This document shows, in pieces, positions 32,452 to 40,186 of a stretch of 64,000 nucleotides of DNA; the first letter of the stretch is position 1, and each line of letters opens with the position of its first letter. A program made the translations under genes and the position numbers. The DNA lies in the NCBI GenBank assembly GCA_938073905.1, contig CALJEN010000009.1, positions 1-64,000 of the forward strand, read 5' to 3'. The notes under the pieces were generated by a model. That model made no database searches, was not told the origin of the DNA, and was given only the letters and a program-made list of their open reading frames with translations. Source of the DNA: an uncultured Sulfolobales archaeon. GTDB lineage: Archaea; Thermoproteota; Thermoprotei_A; Sulfolobales; NBVN01.

Positions 32452-33383
32452 CCCCCGCCCCTCCTGATCTCCTCGAGGACCTCCAGGATCCTGTACTCGA
32501 CCCTCTTTACGAATAGAGCCATGACCGCCAGGAGGAGGGACACCACGCCGACACCTCCCAGCGACACACCTATCAGGGCCCAGACGTAGTGCTTGACCCC
32601 GAACAGGAGGAGCTTCAGGGCCACCCAGGCCAGTATGGCCGCCGCCGGAGCGAGGGCCGTGGTCCCCACGGCGAATATGAAGAAAACCGGGTTGTACCTC
32701 CAGGCTAGCCTCACGGCGTCCGCGGCTATCAGGAGCCCGTGCCAGGACCTGAGCTTGGGCCTCCCGAGCCTGGGCCTGTACCTAGCGTCCACGTCGGTCA
32801 CTCTCCTCGTCGTGGACGCCACGTGGGCCGCCAGCTCGACCTCGACGCTGAACCCCCTCCCCTCGAACCAGACCCTCCTGGCCACGTCCGTCCTCACCAG
32901 GTACATCCCGGAGCAGACGTCCCTCAGCCTCGTCCCGAAGAGGAGGTTGAAGAACCGCGTCAGGACCCAGTTCCCGAACCTGTGGAGGAGGGGCATGTTC
33001 TCCCTCCCCTCGGTCCTAGCCCCTATCACCTCGTCGTAGCGCCGCGCCAGCTCCAGCATCCTGGGGGCGCAGGAGGGGTCGTAGGTGTAGTCCCCGTCGA
33101 TCACGAGCACGTAGGGGGTGTCCACGTAGTCGAGAGCGGTCCTTACCGCGTCCGCCTTGCCCCTCCCCCTCTGGAGCGCGACCCTTGCCCCCCTGGAGGC
33201 CGCTATCTCGGGAGTCCCGTCGGTCGAGTGCCCGTCGACCACCAGTATCCTGGAGAACCCGAGTGCCCTGAGCTCGTCGATCACGAGGCCCACGGCCTCG
33301 GCCTCGTTGAGTGTCGGAACGACGACCGTGACCTCCTCGGGGCTTACGGGCTCCGCGGGGTCGCGCCCGGGGGCTAGCTCCAC
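32448..33383 (-). CDS. Polyprenyl-phosphate sugar transferase, dolichol-phosphate mannose/glucose synthase type (GT2)
   Basis: The 311-residue protein has TVVVPTLNEAEAVGLVIDEL, ILVVDGHSTDGTPEIA, VLVIDGDYTYDP and GMYLVRTDVARR, typical of dolichyl-phosphate glycosyl synthases. Its second half carries two membrane helices (NPVFFIFAVGTTALAPAAAILAW and GVSLGGVGVVSLLLAVMAL), as in the GtrB/DPMS class. It should load a sugar from a nucleotide donor onto polyprenyl phosphate. Overlap with both neighbours (10 and 4 nt) places it firmly in the MoxR operon, which suggests that operon needs its own lipid-linked sugar. Confidence 0.9.
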   Translation of the reverse strand: MELAPGRDPAEPVSPEEVTVVVPTLNEAEAVGLVIDELRALGFSRILVVDGHSTDGTPEIAASRGARVALQRGRGKADAVRTALDYVDTPYVLVIDGDYTYDPSCAPRMLELARRYDEVIGARTEGRENMPLLHRFGNWVLTRFFNLLFGTRLRDVCSGMYLVRTDVARRVWFEGRGFSVEVELAAHVASTTRRVTDVDARYRPRLGRPKLRSWHGLLIAADAVRLAWRYNPVFFIFAVGTTALAPAAAILAWVALKLLLFGVKHYVWALIGVSLGGVGVVSLLLAVMALFVKRVEYRILEVLEEIRRGGG

Positions 33384-34618
33384 GGGACTACCCTGGCTCC
33401 CAGGCTCCTCAGCTTCTCCAGAGACCTCTCGTAGCTCGCGTAGACCCTGTAGGCCAGCTCGAGGTCGCCAGCGTCGAGCCAGGGCCTAGAGGGGACCAGC
33501 AGGACGACCTCTCCTCCCCGGCTCCCGGCCTCCTCCACGACGTCCAGGACTCCTCCCACGTCGTGGACGAGGGCCGAGACGACGACGGCGTCCCTCCAGT
33601 CAGGGAGCCTCCGGAGGCTCCCGTGTACTTCGCGGGTCGCGGCACCGAGCTTGGAGAGGGCCGCGCCGAGCTCTCCGAGGGTCGGCGGGTCTACGTGCTC
33701 GTAGAGGTCTAGCTCCTCGGCCAGCTCTGGCTCCAGGACTCCCCTCAGAACGAAGGAGAGGAGAGCCCTGGGGTCTGGGCTCGAGACTAGCCTCCCGCGG
33801 GCAGCGTCGTATACCCCTCCCAGTGTGGTCAGGCCCCTGGCCGACGCGACGGCCACCGAGAGGGCAGCCGAGGCGACCGCGTCGCACGTGTACCTGCCGG
33901 CGCACCTCAGGTCTAGGATGAGTACGGCAGACCCCTCGGTGGGCTCCCTCATCTCCTTGACGTGCAGCCTCCCGGTCCTCGCGGTGGCCTTCCAGTCGAC
34001 CCTCCTCAGCGAGTCACCGGGTTCGTACTCCCTGGTCGCGTAGTAGACCCCTCCCTCGCTCCTCAGGGGGGCGAGGAAGGCCTCTAGATCGGAGAGGCCC
34101 CTCCACTCGGAGCCCGCGCCCCTGCCCAGCCCGAGGACTCCTAGGGCCTCGATGATCCAGTAGAGAGTCCTGGGGAGGACTCTGAAGGAGACCCCGGCCC
34201 TCACTCTCGAGACTCCTGAGAGGAGGCCGAGGGGGCTGTACCTTACGATCTCGATCTCCCCCAGCTCGTACCTGCCCGAGTACCTGAAGTCCGTTTTCAG
34301 CTCGAGCTCCAGGCCCCCGGGCTTGACCGAGGAGCCCACCAGCCTCAGCCACCCCGGCAGTCCGCGGACCTCCCTGGCTCCCGGGCACTCCACTTCCAGC
34401 CTGAAGCTCCTGGTCTCCCATACCCAGAGACTCCCCGAGACCTCTGGAGAGCAGGAGCACGCTCCCCTGCGGACGGAGTAGAGGGCCAGGTCTGCGGCGA
34501 AGACCGCCGCGAGCGCCATGGCCGCTGCCGCTAGGAGGGCGTCCGAGAGGGCTTGGGAGAGGGCGGCCGCTAGAGCTGCGGAGGCGAGGACCCAGAGCCC
34601 CCTTAGGCTAAGCCTCAT
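33374..34618 (-). CDS. DUF58 protein (vWA-like partner of MoxR)
   Basis: The 414-residue protein has two N-terminal membrane helices, a beta domain (about residues 55-150), and the defining DUF58 motif YEPGDSLRRVDWKATARTGRLHVKE (about 198-222). It is followed by the vWA-like strand VLILDLRC, where the MIDAS serines are not conserved. DUF58 proteins work with MoxR AAA+ ATPases in assembling or activating envelope or multi-subunit complexes. The start base is shared with the last base of the MoxR stop. It is membrane-anchored with the vWA-like part in the cytosol. Confidence 0.92.
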   Translation of the reverse strand: MRLSLRGLWVLASAALAAALSQALSDALLAAAAMALAAVFAADLALYSVRRGACSCSPEVSGSLWVWETRSFRLEVECPGAREVRGLPGWLRLVGSSVKPGGLELELKTDFRYSGRYELGEIEIVRYSPLGLLSGVSRVRAGVSFRVLPRTLYWIIEALGVLGLGRGAGSEWRGLSDLEAFLAPLRSEGGVYYATREYEPGDSLRRVDWKATARTGRLHVKEMREPTEGSAVLILDLRCAGRYTCDAVASAALSVAVASARGLTTLGGVYDAARGRLVSSPDPRALLSFVLRGVLEPELAEELDLYEHVDPPTLGELGAALSKLGAATREVHGSLRRLPDWRDAVVVSALVHDVGGVLDVVEEAGSRGGEVVLLVPSRPWLDAGDLELAYRVYASYERSLEKLRSLGARVVPWS

Positions 34619-35580
34619 CAGACCTTGGGGACCTCGACGCTCCTGAGGGCCCTCTCGAGGAGGGTCTCGGGCTCCACTCCGTCGGCCCTGAGCTCCGGCT
34701 TCACGGTCATCCTGTGGGGCAGCACGAACCTCGAGATGTACTTCACGTGGTCAGGAACCACGTAGCCCATACCCTCCAGCAGGGCCAGGGCCCTGGCCCC
34801 CCTGTGGATCCATATGCTGGCCCTCGGAGAGGGTCCCGCCCGCACCTCCTCGTAGGACCTGAGGGTGCTGACCAGGTCTACCGCGTACCTGGCCACCCTG
34901 TCCGACACGTAGACGTCCCTCAGAGACCTCCTCAGCTCGACCACCTCCGCGGGACCGAGTATCGGGTCGAAGTCTCCGGAGACCAGTGCCTCGTCTATCT
35001 CGTCGGCCCTCCTGACTATCTCCACCTCGGCCTCCGGCGAGGGGTACCTAGACCTGGCGGAGTAGGCGAACCTGTCGGCGAGGACGGGGGTCAGGGGGTA
35101 CGTCCCCTCCGATCCCACCACCATCTGGGTGGCCACGACGAGGAAGGGCTCCGGGACTCTGTGAGTCCTCCCCTCGATCGTCACCTGCCTCTCCTGCATG
35201 ACCTCCAGGAGCGCGGACTGGGTCCTCGGGGGTGCCCTGTTCAGCTCGTCGACCATGAGAACGTTGGCGAAGACGGGACCCTCTCTGAAGACCCACTCGC
35301 CCCTCCTCGCGTCGAAGTAGTATGTCCCGAGGATGTCCGAGGGGAGGATGTCCGGCGTCATCTGGACTCTCCTGAAGGTCCCGCCTATGGCTCTCGAGAA
35401 GAGCCTGGCCAGAACTGTCTTGCCGGTCCCCGTGGGGCCCTCGATCAGTATGTGGCCGCCCGTCAGGAGGGCGACGATCAGCAGTCTGACTAGGTCGTCC
35501 AGTCCCACCACGTACCTCTTCAGGAAGGCCTCGACCTCTCTCAGCCTATCGAGGGCCTCCCGGGCTCTCCCGCTACCCAT
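34618..35580 (-). CDS. MoxR-family AAA+ ATPase
   Basis: The 320-residue protein has Walker A GPTGTGKT (about residues 52-59), pore-side TPDILPSDILGTYYFD, Walker B VLMVDELNRAPP (about 108-119), sensor 1 VVATQ, and the arginine-finger region PLTPVLADRF. MoxR chaperones pair with vWA or DUF58 proteins to drive maturation of metal enzymes or envelope complexes. It overlaps both neighbours (8 nt upstream, 1 nt downstream). Length and motifs are complete, so it should be active. Confidence 0.95.
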   Translation of the reverse strand: MGSGRAREALDRLREVEAFLKRYVVGLDDLVRLLIVALLTGGHILIEGPTGTGKTVLARLFSRAIGGTFRRVQMTPDILPSDILGTYYFDARRGEWVFREGPVFANVLMVDELNRAPPRTQSALLEVMQERQVTIEGRTHRVPEPFLVVATQMVVGSEGTYPLTPVLADRFAYSARSRYPSPEAEVEIVRRADEIDEALVSGDFDPILGPAEVVELRRSLRDVYVSDRVARYAVDLVSTLRSYEEVRAGPSPRASIWIHRGARALALLEGMGYVVPDHVKYISRFVLPHRMTVKPELRADGVEPETLLERALRSVEVPKV

Positions 35581-36553
35581 GTCCCAGATCCCTCGCCAGT
35601 CTCCTGAGGACTTCCTCGCTCCAGCCTCTGTTCCTCTCGAGGATCCCCCTAATAACCTCGTCTAGGGGAGCCCCTCCTCTCTCCTCCCTCAGCCTCCTCC
35701 CGATGTGCTCGAGACCCACGTACATGGCTAGGCAGGTGACGGTCAGGGTCAGGTACCTGAGGTTCGAGGTGTAGGCCGCTAGCACGGCTCCGACGAGACC
35801 GCTTCTGACTGCTGCGTAGAGCCCCCTGGTCCACTTGTCGGCGACCACGTAGACCCTCCCGCTCCCGAGGAGCTCCTCGACGAAGGCACCGTTGTCGCCG
35901 AGGTCTACCATCGAGTTCACGAAGACGCTGGAGTCCGAGAGGACGACGAGCTCCCCCGTGCCGACCCTAGCCACGTAGGCGACGCAGAAGGGTCCGTAGG
36001 GCTCTCCCTCGCTCCTCGAGCCGTCGAGGTCTGCGTCGAGGTAGCTGAAGGGGGAGGAGAAGGCCACGCAACCCTCCGGGGAGCCGGCGTTCACCACCGT
36101 AGCGTAGTTCAGGTAGAGCTCGTACGTCCTGCTCCCCAGGTAGGCCCAGGCCCTCGGGAGCCTGGGCGACCTGTGCATCAGGAGGTCGTCGGACAGAAGA
36201 GAGCCGGCGAGCGAGGCGTCCACCCCGAGGCCGGCCAGGAGCTCGTTGGCCGTCCCGAAGTCGTCCGCGACGACCACCCTCCCGCCACCCTCCAGGAACC
36301 TCCTCACCGACTCCACCTCCGCCTTCGCGAGCCCCAGGCTAGGACCGACCACCAGCACGGTGCTGTTGCTCGGCAGTCCACCGACCTCGGCCGCCGCTAC
36401 CAGGGTGGCCCCGTACCTCTCGGAGAGCCTGCTCAGCCCGTTCCACAGCGGGTTGTCGGGGGAGAAGTCGTCGGTCGACGGTATGGCCGCCACCAGACCC
36501 GCGAAGACCGCTAGGGCCAGGAGCAGCCCGTAGAGGGCGTACCTAGCCGCCAC
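35573..36553 (-). CDS. DUF4350 membrane protein
   Basis: The 326-residue protein has an N-terminal anchor helix (YALYGLLLALAVFAGLVAAI), an extracytoplasmic domain with a glutamine-amidotransferase-like pattern (STVLVVGPSLGLAKAEVESVRRFLEGGGRVVVADDFGTANELLAGLGV) as in DUF4350 and GldG-like proteins, a second helix near residue 255 and a basic cytosolic tail (GRRLREERGG). DUF4350 genes are frequent partners of MoxR, DUF58 and DUF4129 genes. It overlaps the MoxR start by 8 nt. Confidence 0.8.
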   Translation of the reverse strand: MAARYALYGLLLALAVFAGLVAAIPSTDDFSPDNPLWNGLSRLSERYGATLVAAAEVGGLPSNSTVLVVGPSLGLAKAEVESVRRFLEGGGRVVVADDFGTANELLAGLGVDASLAGSLLSDDLLMHRSPRLPRAWAYLGSRTYELYLNYATVVNAGSPEGCVAFSSPFSYLDADLDGSRSEGEPYGPFCVAYVARVGTGELVVLSDSSVFVNSMVDLGDNGAFVEELLGSGRVYVVADKWTRGLYAAVRSGLVGAVLAAYTSNLRYLTLTVTCLAMYVGLEHIGRRLREERGGAPLDEVIRGILERNRGWSEEVLRRLARDLGHG

Positions 36554-38354
36554 TCCTCCTCTCCCTGAGCCAGCCTATCAGGTCTCTGAGGAGGTCGGCG
36601 ACGAAGCCCTCCCTGCTCCCGGCCTCCGGGGGTGGCCCGTACAGGAGGGCCTCGAGCTTGGCGAAGTACCTGCCCAGGACTCCCCGGACGGCCTCCGAGA
36701 CCCTGCCCCCTATCGCCTCCAGGTACTCCCTGAACGTCTGGTGAGCCTCGAAGAGGACGCCGGTGAGGGCCAGGAGGACGCTCCTGAGCTCCGAGAAGAG
36801 CCTCCCGGCGAGCCCCTCCGTGCCGACCCTCCCGCTCTCCCCGGAGACCCCCGGGGGTGCCACGGCAGTGCCGCGCCCATCCCTCCTCCGGACCCTCGGC
36901 ACGACCGCAGCGATGGCTGCTCCCGCACCGGCGACCGGGGCGGCCACCGAGGCCGGGCTGTACGCGGGGACCTCGAGTGAGAGCTCCCCGACCCTGTAGG
37001 CCGGGTCTAGGGGGACTACCCTGACCACCACCGAGACCCTCGGCTCCAGGTAGCTCGGGGGCAGGCGCACCACGATATCGCTACCGACGAGCTCCAGCTC
37101 CAGCGGGGGGACCGTGTAGGCCTCTATGCGCGATTCGACGCCGGACGTGACCCGGACGACCAGCGGGAGGCCGGCTATGGCGAACCCCGGAGCCTCGACG
37201 ACCACTCCGGGATCGAGCTTAACGACCCTCAGGGTGGCTCTGGCCCTGGCCGGCCCCACGTAGCCCCTGGGGACGCTCTCGGCGACCACGTCGTAGACCC
37301 CCTCCCGAGCCCACTCCGGAACCCTGACCTCTACGGCGGCCTCCCCGCGCACCCTGAGCCTCGCCGGGCCCGAGAAGGGGGTCTTGATGACGACCTCGAG
37401 GTCCTCGTCTGTGCGCACCGTCAGGAGGGTTGACCGGCCCGGCAGGACGGTGTCGTTCGCCAGCGACAGCTCGAGGACTGGCGTGCGGAAGTCTACGGTC
37501 ACCGAGACCTCGTTCGACCTGGAGTAGGTCAGCTCCCTAGTCCTCGGCTTGAACTCCGCGTACACCGAGACCCTGCGCAGGTAGACGTCGGCCACGAACT
37601 CGGTCCTGAAGGAGCCGCCGGGCCCGGTGACTGCCGAGGCCCTCCTCGGCCCGAAGAAGACCTCGACGACCTGGTCTCCCAGGGGCTCCCCCTCGACCGT
37701 GGTCAGCACACCGAAGACCTCGACGACCTCCCCGTACCTTACCCTCTCCCTGCCGACCCACACGGTGAGGGCCGTCCGGGTGGCCCTCTCGGCCGACTCC
37801 AGGGCCACCCTCCTCAGCTCGTCGAGCAGAGACCTCAGCAGCTCCAGCGGGACCCCCATCGACATAGCGATCCTCTCGACCTCCCTCCGCGGCACCCCGA
37901 GAGCCTCGAGGCTCCTCACGGTTGCCGAGAGGGAGTCGTAGACCACGGCGGCCCCGGCGAGGCTAGCGTAGGCCGAGGGAATGCGGGCCAGCGACGAGTC
38001 GTAGTCTCCCCTCTCCACAAGCTCGGCCAAGAGCTCTGCGAGAGTCTTGGTCTCGTTGACCCTTAGCACGTACTCCTCGAGCAGCTCGTTGAGCCTCTGC
38101 ACCGCCGCCCTGAGCCTCTCGGGGACGTACAGAGCCTTGACGACGCTCAGGTTGGCCGAGGCGAACCCGAGGTCGAGCTCCGCCAGGTAGCTGGCGATGC
38201 TCCAGTAGAGCCTGACCACCTCCACGGGGTTCGGCGGGGACTCCCCTATGGTCAGGGGGTCTACGTGCCTCGGTACGGTCGAGGCTATCGCCGTGGCGCA
38301 GAGGGCCAGGGCGACCAGGGGGAGCGCCAGGAGGGCTCTGGAGGGCTTCACCAA
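36543..38354 (-). CDS. Extracytoplasmic beta-domain protein with C-terminal DUF4129-like segment
   Basis: The 603-residue protein has a signal or anchor helix (LLALPLVALALCATAIA), a helical region (about 40-200), several immunoglobulin- or transglutaminase-associated beta domains (about 200-480: VRYGEVVEVFGVLTTVEGEPL, then VLPGRSTLLTVRTDED), a membrane helix (AAPVAGAGAAIAAVV) and a cytosolic tail with FEAHQTFREYLEAIGG. The tail resembles the DUF4129 domain often fused to or beside transglutaminase-like proteins in MoxR/DUF58 loci. I see no transglutaminase Cys-His-Asp triad, so it is probably structural. It overlaps the next gene by 11 nt. Confidence 0.7.
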   Translation of the reverse strand: MVKPSRALLALPLVALALCATAIASTVPRHVDPLTIGESPPNPVEVVRLYWSIASYLAELDLGFASANLSVVKALYVPERLRAAVQRLNELLEEYVLRVNETKTLAELLAELVERGDYDSSLARIPSAYASLAGAAVVYDSLSATVRSLEALGVPRREVERIAMSMGVPLELLRSLLDELRRVALESAERATRTALTVWVGRERVRYGEVVEVFGVLTTVEGEPLGDQVVEVFFGPRRASAVTGPGGSFRTEFVADVYLRRVSVYAEFKPRTRELTYSRSNEVSVTVDFRTPVLELSLANDTVLPGRSTLLTVRTDEDLEVVIKTPFSGPARLRVRGEAAVEVRVPEWAREGVYDVVAESVPRGYVGPARARATLRVVKLDPGVVVEAPGFAIAGLPLVVRVTSGVESRIEAYTVPPLELELVGSDIVVRLPPSYLEPRVSVVVRVVPLDPAYRVGELSLEVPAYSPASVAAPVAGAGAAIAAVVPRVRRRDGRGTAVAPPGVSGESGRVGTEGLAGRLFSELRSVLLALTGVLFEAHQTFREYLEAIGGRVSEAVRGVLGRYFAKLEALLYGPPPEAGSREGFVADLLRDLIGWLRERRSGG

Positions 38355-38551
38355 ACCCCCAGCACCTCGAGCACCCTGGCGGCGACTATCGCGGAGAAGA
38401 CCGCGACCAGGGCCACCGCTACGGGGTCTCCGAGGAGCCTGCGCGGCCTCAGGGCGGACTTGACGGCCAGGTACTCGACCGTGAAGAGGGACACGTAGGC
38501 GTCTAGCCTAGCCTCCCCCACGGACCAGAGGGCCCAGACCGTCAGGGCCAC
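38348..38551 (-). CDS. Small membrane protein of the MoxR operon
   Basis: The minimal frame codes 67 residues with a hydrophobic N terminus and a second helix (DPVAVALVAVFSAIVAARVLEV). The frame is open upstream and codes HLANTILAALVALTVW, which completes a first membrane helix, so the GTG at 38551 is probably internal and an unusual start near 38575-38585, overlapping the preceding stop, is likely. It overlaps the downstream gene by 7 nt. Function unknown; small two-helix subunits are usual in MoxR/DUF58 clusters. Confidence 0.6.
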   Translation of the reverse strand: MALTVWALWSVGEARLDAYVSLFTVEYLAVKSALRPRRLLGDPVAVALVAVFSAIVAARVLEVLGVW

Positions 38552-38570
38552 GAGCGCCGCGAGGATCGTG

Positions 38571-39209
38571 TTAGCCAGGTGCTCCCTCTCGACGGGCGAC
38601 CCCCTCGACGACCACCCTCCTCGAGCTCCCCAGCTCCTCGTCGAGGAGCAGCACCGCCCTCCCCTCGGCCAGGGCCTTGACCGAGGCAGCGATAACGCCG
38701 TAGATGCTGCCCATGACCCTGCTCATCCTGTAGGGGGAGCCCACCTTGACCCCGGCGAACTCGAAGACAGTCCTCCTCCCCTCGCTCACGCACCTCACCC
38801 CCCTGGCGATCCCCAGGAGGTCAACGGTCACGTACTCCACCGACGAGCATACGTCGCCGACCTCGCCGACCAGGTCTCCGCTGACGGGAGACCTGAAGAC
38901 CACCACCACGTTGTCCCCGTACGACTTCACGGCGGAGTCCAGGTCTAGGTCGGCCTCGGGGTCTACGGGCCTGAGGGAGGCGACCACGTAGACCTCGGAG
39001 CCCCTCGATACGTAGAGGTTCCCGGAGCCGAGCCTCAGAGACTCGAGGAGCGAGCTGACGTTTCTGGAGAAGGTCTCGAGGAGCTCGAGGACGGCGGCGC
39101 TGGGCCTCGGTCCCCTGCTCGGGGTCAGGGCCATCGAGGCCCCGACTATCGCCAGCCCCACCCACAGGGCGACCAGGGGCGTCAGCCCGAGGAGCGCGTA
39201 GCTGAGCAA
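38571..39209 (-). CDS. Membrane-anchored hypothetical protein, first gene of the MoxR operon
   Basis: The 212-residue product has a membrane hairpin at the N terminus (LSYALLGLTPLVALWVGLAIVGASMAL) and a soluble domain with a beta-rich core (NLYVSRGSEVYVVASLRP, VVVVFRSPVSGDLVGEV). The frame extends upstream of the assumed TTG and codes GVALAAASSTLAL, another hydrophobic stretch, so the start may be up to 20-25 codons earlier. A TATA-like GATATGAG lies near 39307-39314. Family not recognised. It is followed after 19 nt or less by the small membrane gene and so opens the nine-gene operon. Confidence 0.65.
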   Translation of the reverse strand: MLSYALLGLTPLVALWVGLAIVGASMALTPSRGPRPSAAVLELLETFSRNVSSLLESLRLGSGNLYVSRGSEVYVVASLRPVDPEADLDLDSAVKSYGDNVVVVFRSPVSGDLVGEVGDVCSSVEYVTVDLLGIARGVRCVSEGRRTVFEFAGVKVGSPYRMSRVMGSIYGVIAASVKALAEGRAVLLLDEELGSSRRVVVEGVARREGAPG

Positions 39210-39308
39210 AGCTAGGGTCGAGGACGCCGCAGCCAGGGCTACTCCTGACCCCTGGTACGCTGTCAGCCTAGCGATGTGCGCGCACCCGCCCCGGCTCCGC
39301 AGGTCCGC

Positions 39309-39725
39309 TCATATCCGGAGGATCGGCGGGTCGTTCAGGCGCGATATGCCCAGGCACAGCACTTTCTCCGCGTTGGACAGGAGGTCTCTCAGGGAGCCGA
39401 GGCCCCTCTTAAGGAACTCGAGGGCCCCGAGGAGCAGGGCTTTGCCCCTGAGCCCCGCCAGCTCTATCTCCAGGATGATCCTCGACAGTATCCCGCGCAG
39501 AGTCGGAGACCTGGCGGGCCTCCGGAGCCTCCTGCAGACCAGCAGGAGAGCCCTAGTCTCGGGGGCTAGACCCCTCCAGACCCCGAGCCTCACCGCTTTC
39601 CTCACGTACTTCACCACCACCTCGCCGTCGATCGCCTCGGGCACGAGGTGCTTCGCTAGGACGTCGCGGACAGCGCCACCCGGGTCGTCGTTCTGGGAGA
39701 GCCCGGGGTCCGGGGGAGCACGCAT
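39309..39725 (-). CDS. Hypothetical basic helical protein (138 aa)
   Basis: The ATG at 39725 is preferred over the longer frame because a TATA box (TTTAAATT, minus strand) lies about 40 nt upstream and GGGAG is 8 nt before it. The protein is all-helical in character and rich in Arg and Leu (RALLLVCRRLRRPAR, ILSRIILEIELAGLRGKALLLGALEFL), without clear membrane helices, and with one Cys in the C-terminal part. I do not recognise a family. It is transcribed toward the MoxR operon and could be co-transcribed with it, about 100 nt apart. Confidence 0.6.
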   Translation of the reverse strand: MRAPPDPGLSQNDDPGGAVRDVLAKHLVPEAIDGEVVVKYVRKAVRLGVWRGLAPETRALLLVCRRLRRPARSPTLRGILSRIILEIELAGLRGKALLLGALEFLKRGLGSLRDLLSNAEKVLCLGISRLNDPPILRI

Positions 39726-39760
39726 CACGAACTCCCTACCGACCCGGTTTGGAAGGAGGG

Positions 39761-39768
39761 AATTTAAA
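39761..39768 (-). promoter_or_regulatory. TATA box of the 138-aa gene
   Basis: AATTTAAA on the plus strand (TTTAAATT on the minus strand) in a GC-rich setting, about 40 nt before the ATG at 39725. Confidence 0.6.
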
Positions 39769-39940
39769 CACGTTCTCCTACGAGAGCCTCCAGGCCACCG
39801 CGCTCGCGGAGGCTCGATGCGCTCAGCTAGGTGGATCATCGTGTGCGCATGGGTTTTCTCGAGGGTATTACCTACTGACGTCGCGCGGGGGACGGTCGGG
39901 CGAGGACCTCCATGGGGGCTTCCGCAGCGTTTAACGCCGT

Positions 39941-39950
39941 TAATATTTTA
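39941..39950 (+). promoter_or_regulatory. TATA box of the YHS/metal ATPase operon
   Basis: TAATATTTTA lies about 37 nt before the ATG at 39983. I see no obvious operator palindrome around it, so metal regulation cannot be read from the sequence. Confidence 0.6.
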
Positions 39951-39982
39951 GCCCCTCTGCGGAATACCGGCCGGGCGAGTCG

Positions 39983-40186
39983 ATGGGTGCTCCTCGAGAA
40001 GAGGTGGACCCCGTCTGCGGGGTGCGGGTAGACCCGGCGAAGACCGCTCACAAGACGGTCTACGGGGGGAGGGTCTACTACTTCTGCTGCAGGCACTGCA
40101 AGACCCTCTTCGAGAGGGACCCCGAGCGCTACCTGGAGCGGGGTTCCGAGGGCGTGCCCAGTGACCGTAGTGAGGGAGAGGATTAG
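39983..40186 (+). CDS. YHS-domain metal-binding protein
   Basis: This 67-residue protein is a single YHS domain: DPVCGVRVDP near the start, then HKTVYGG and YYFCCRHCKTLFERDPERYL. The cysteines at the DPVC and FCCRHC positions form the usual metal site. YHS proteins are found with copper-transporting ATPases and are thought to hold or deliver metal. The gene overlaps the start of the ATPase by 26 nt, so both are made together. The FCCRHC form has one more cysteine than the common FCSxxC. Confidence 0.88.
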   Translation: MGAPREEVDPVCGVRVDPAKTAHKTVYGGRVYYFCCRHCKTLFERDPERYLERGSEGVPSDRSEGED

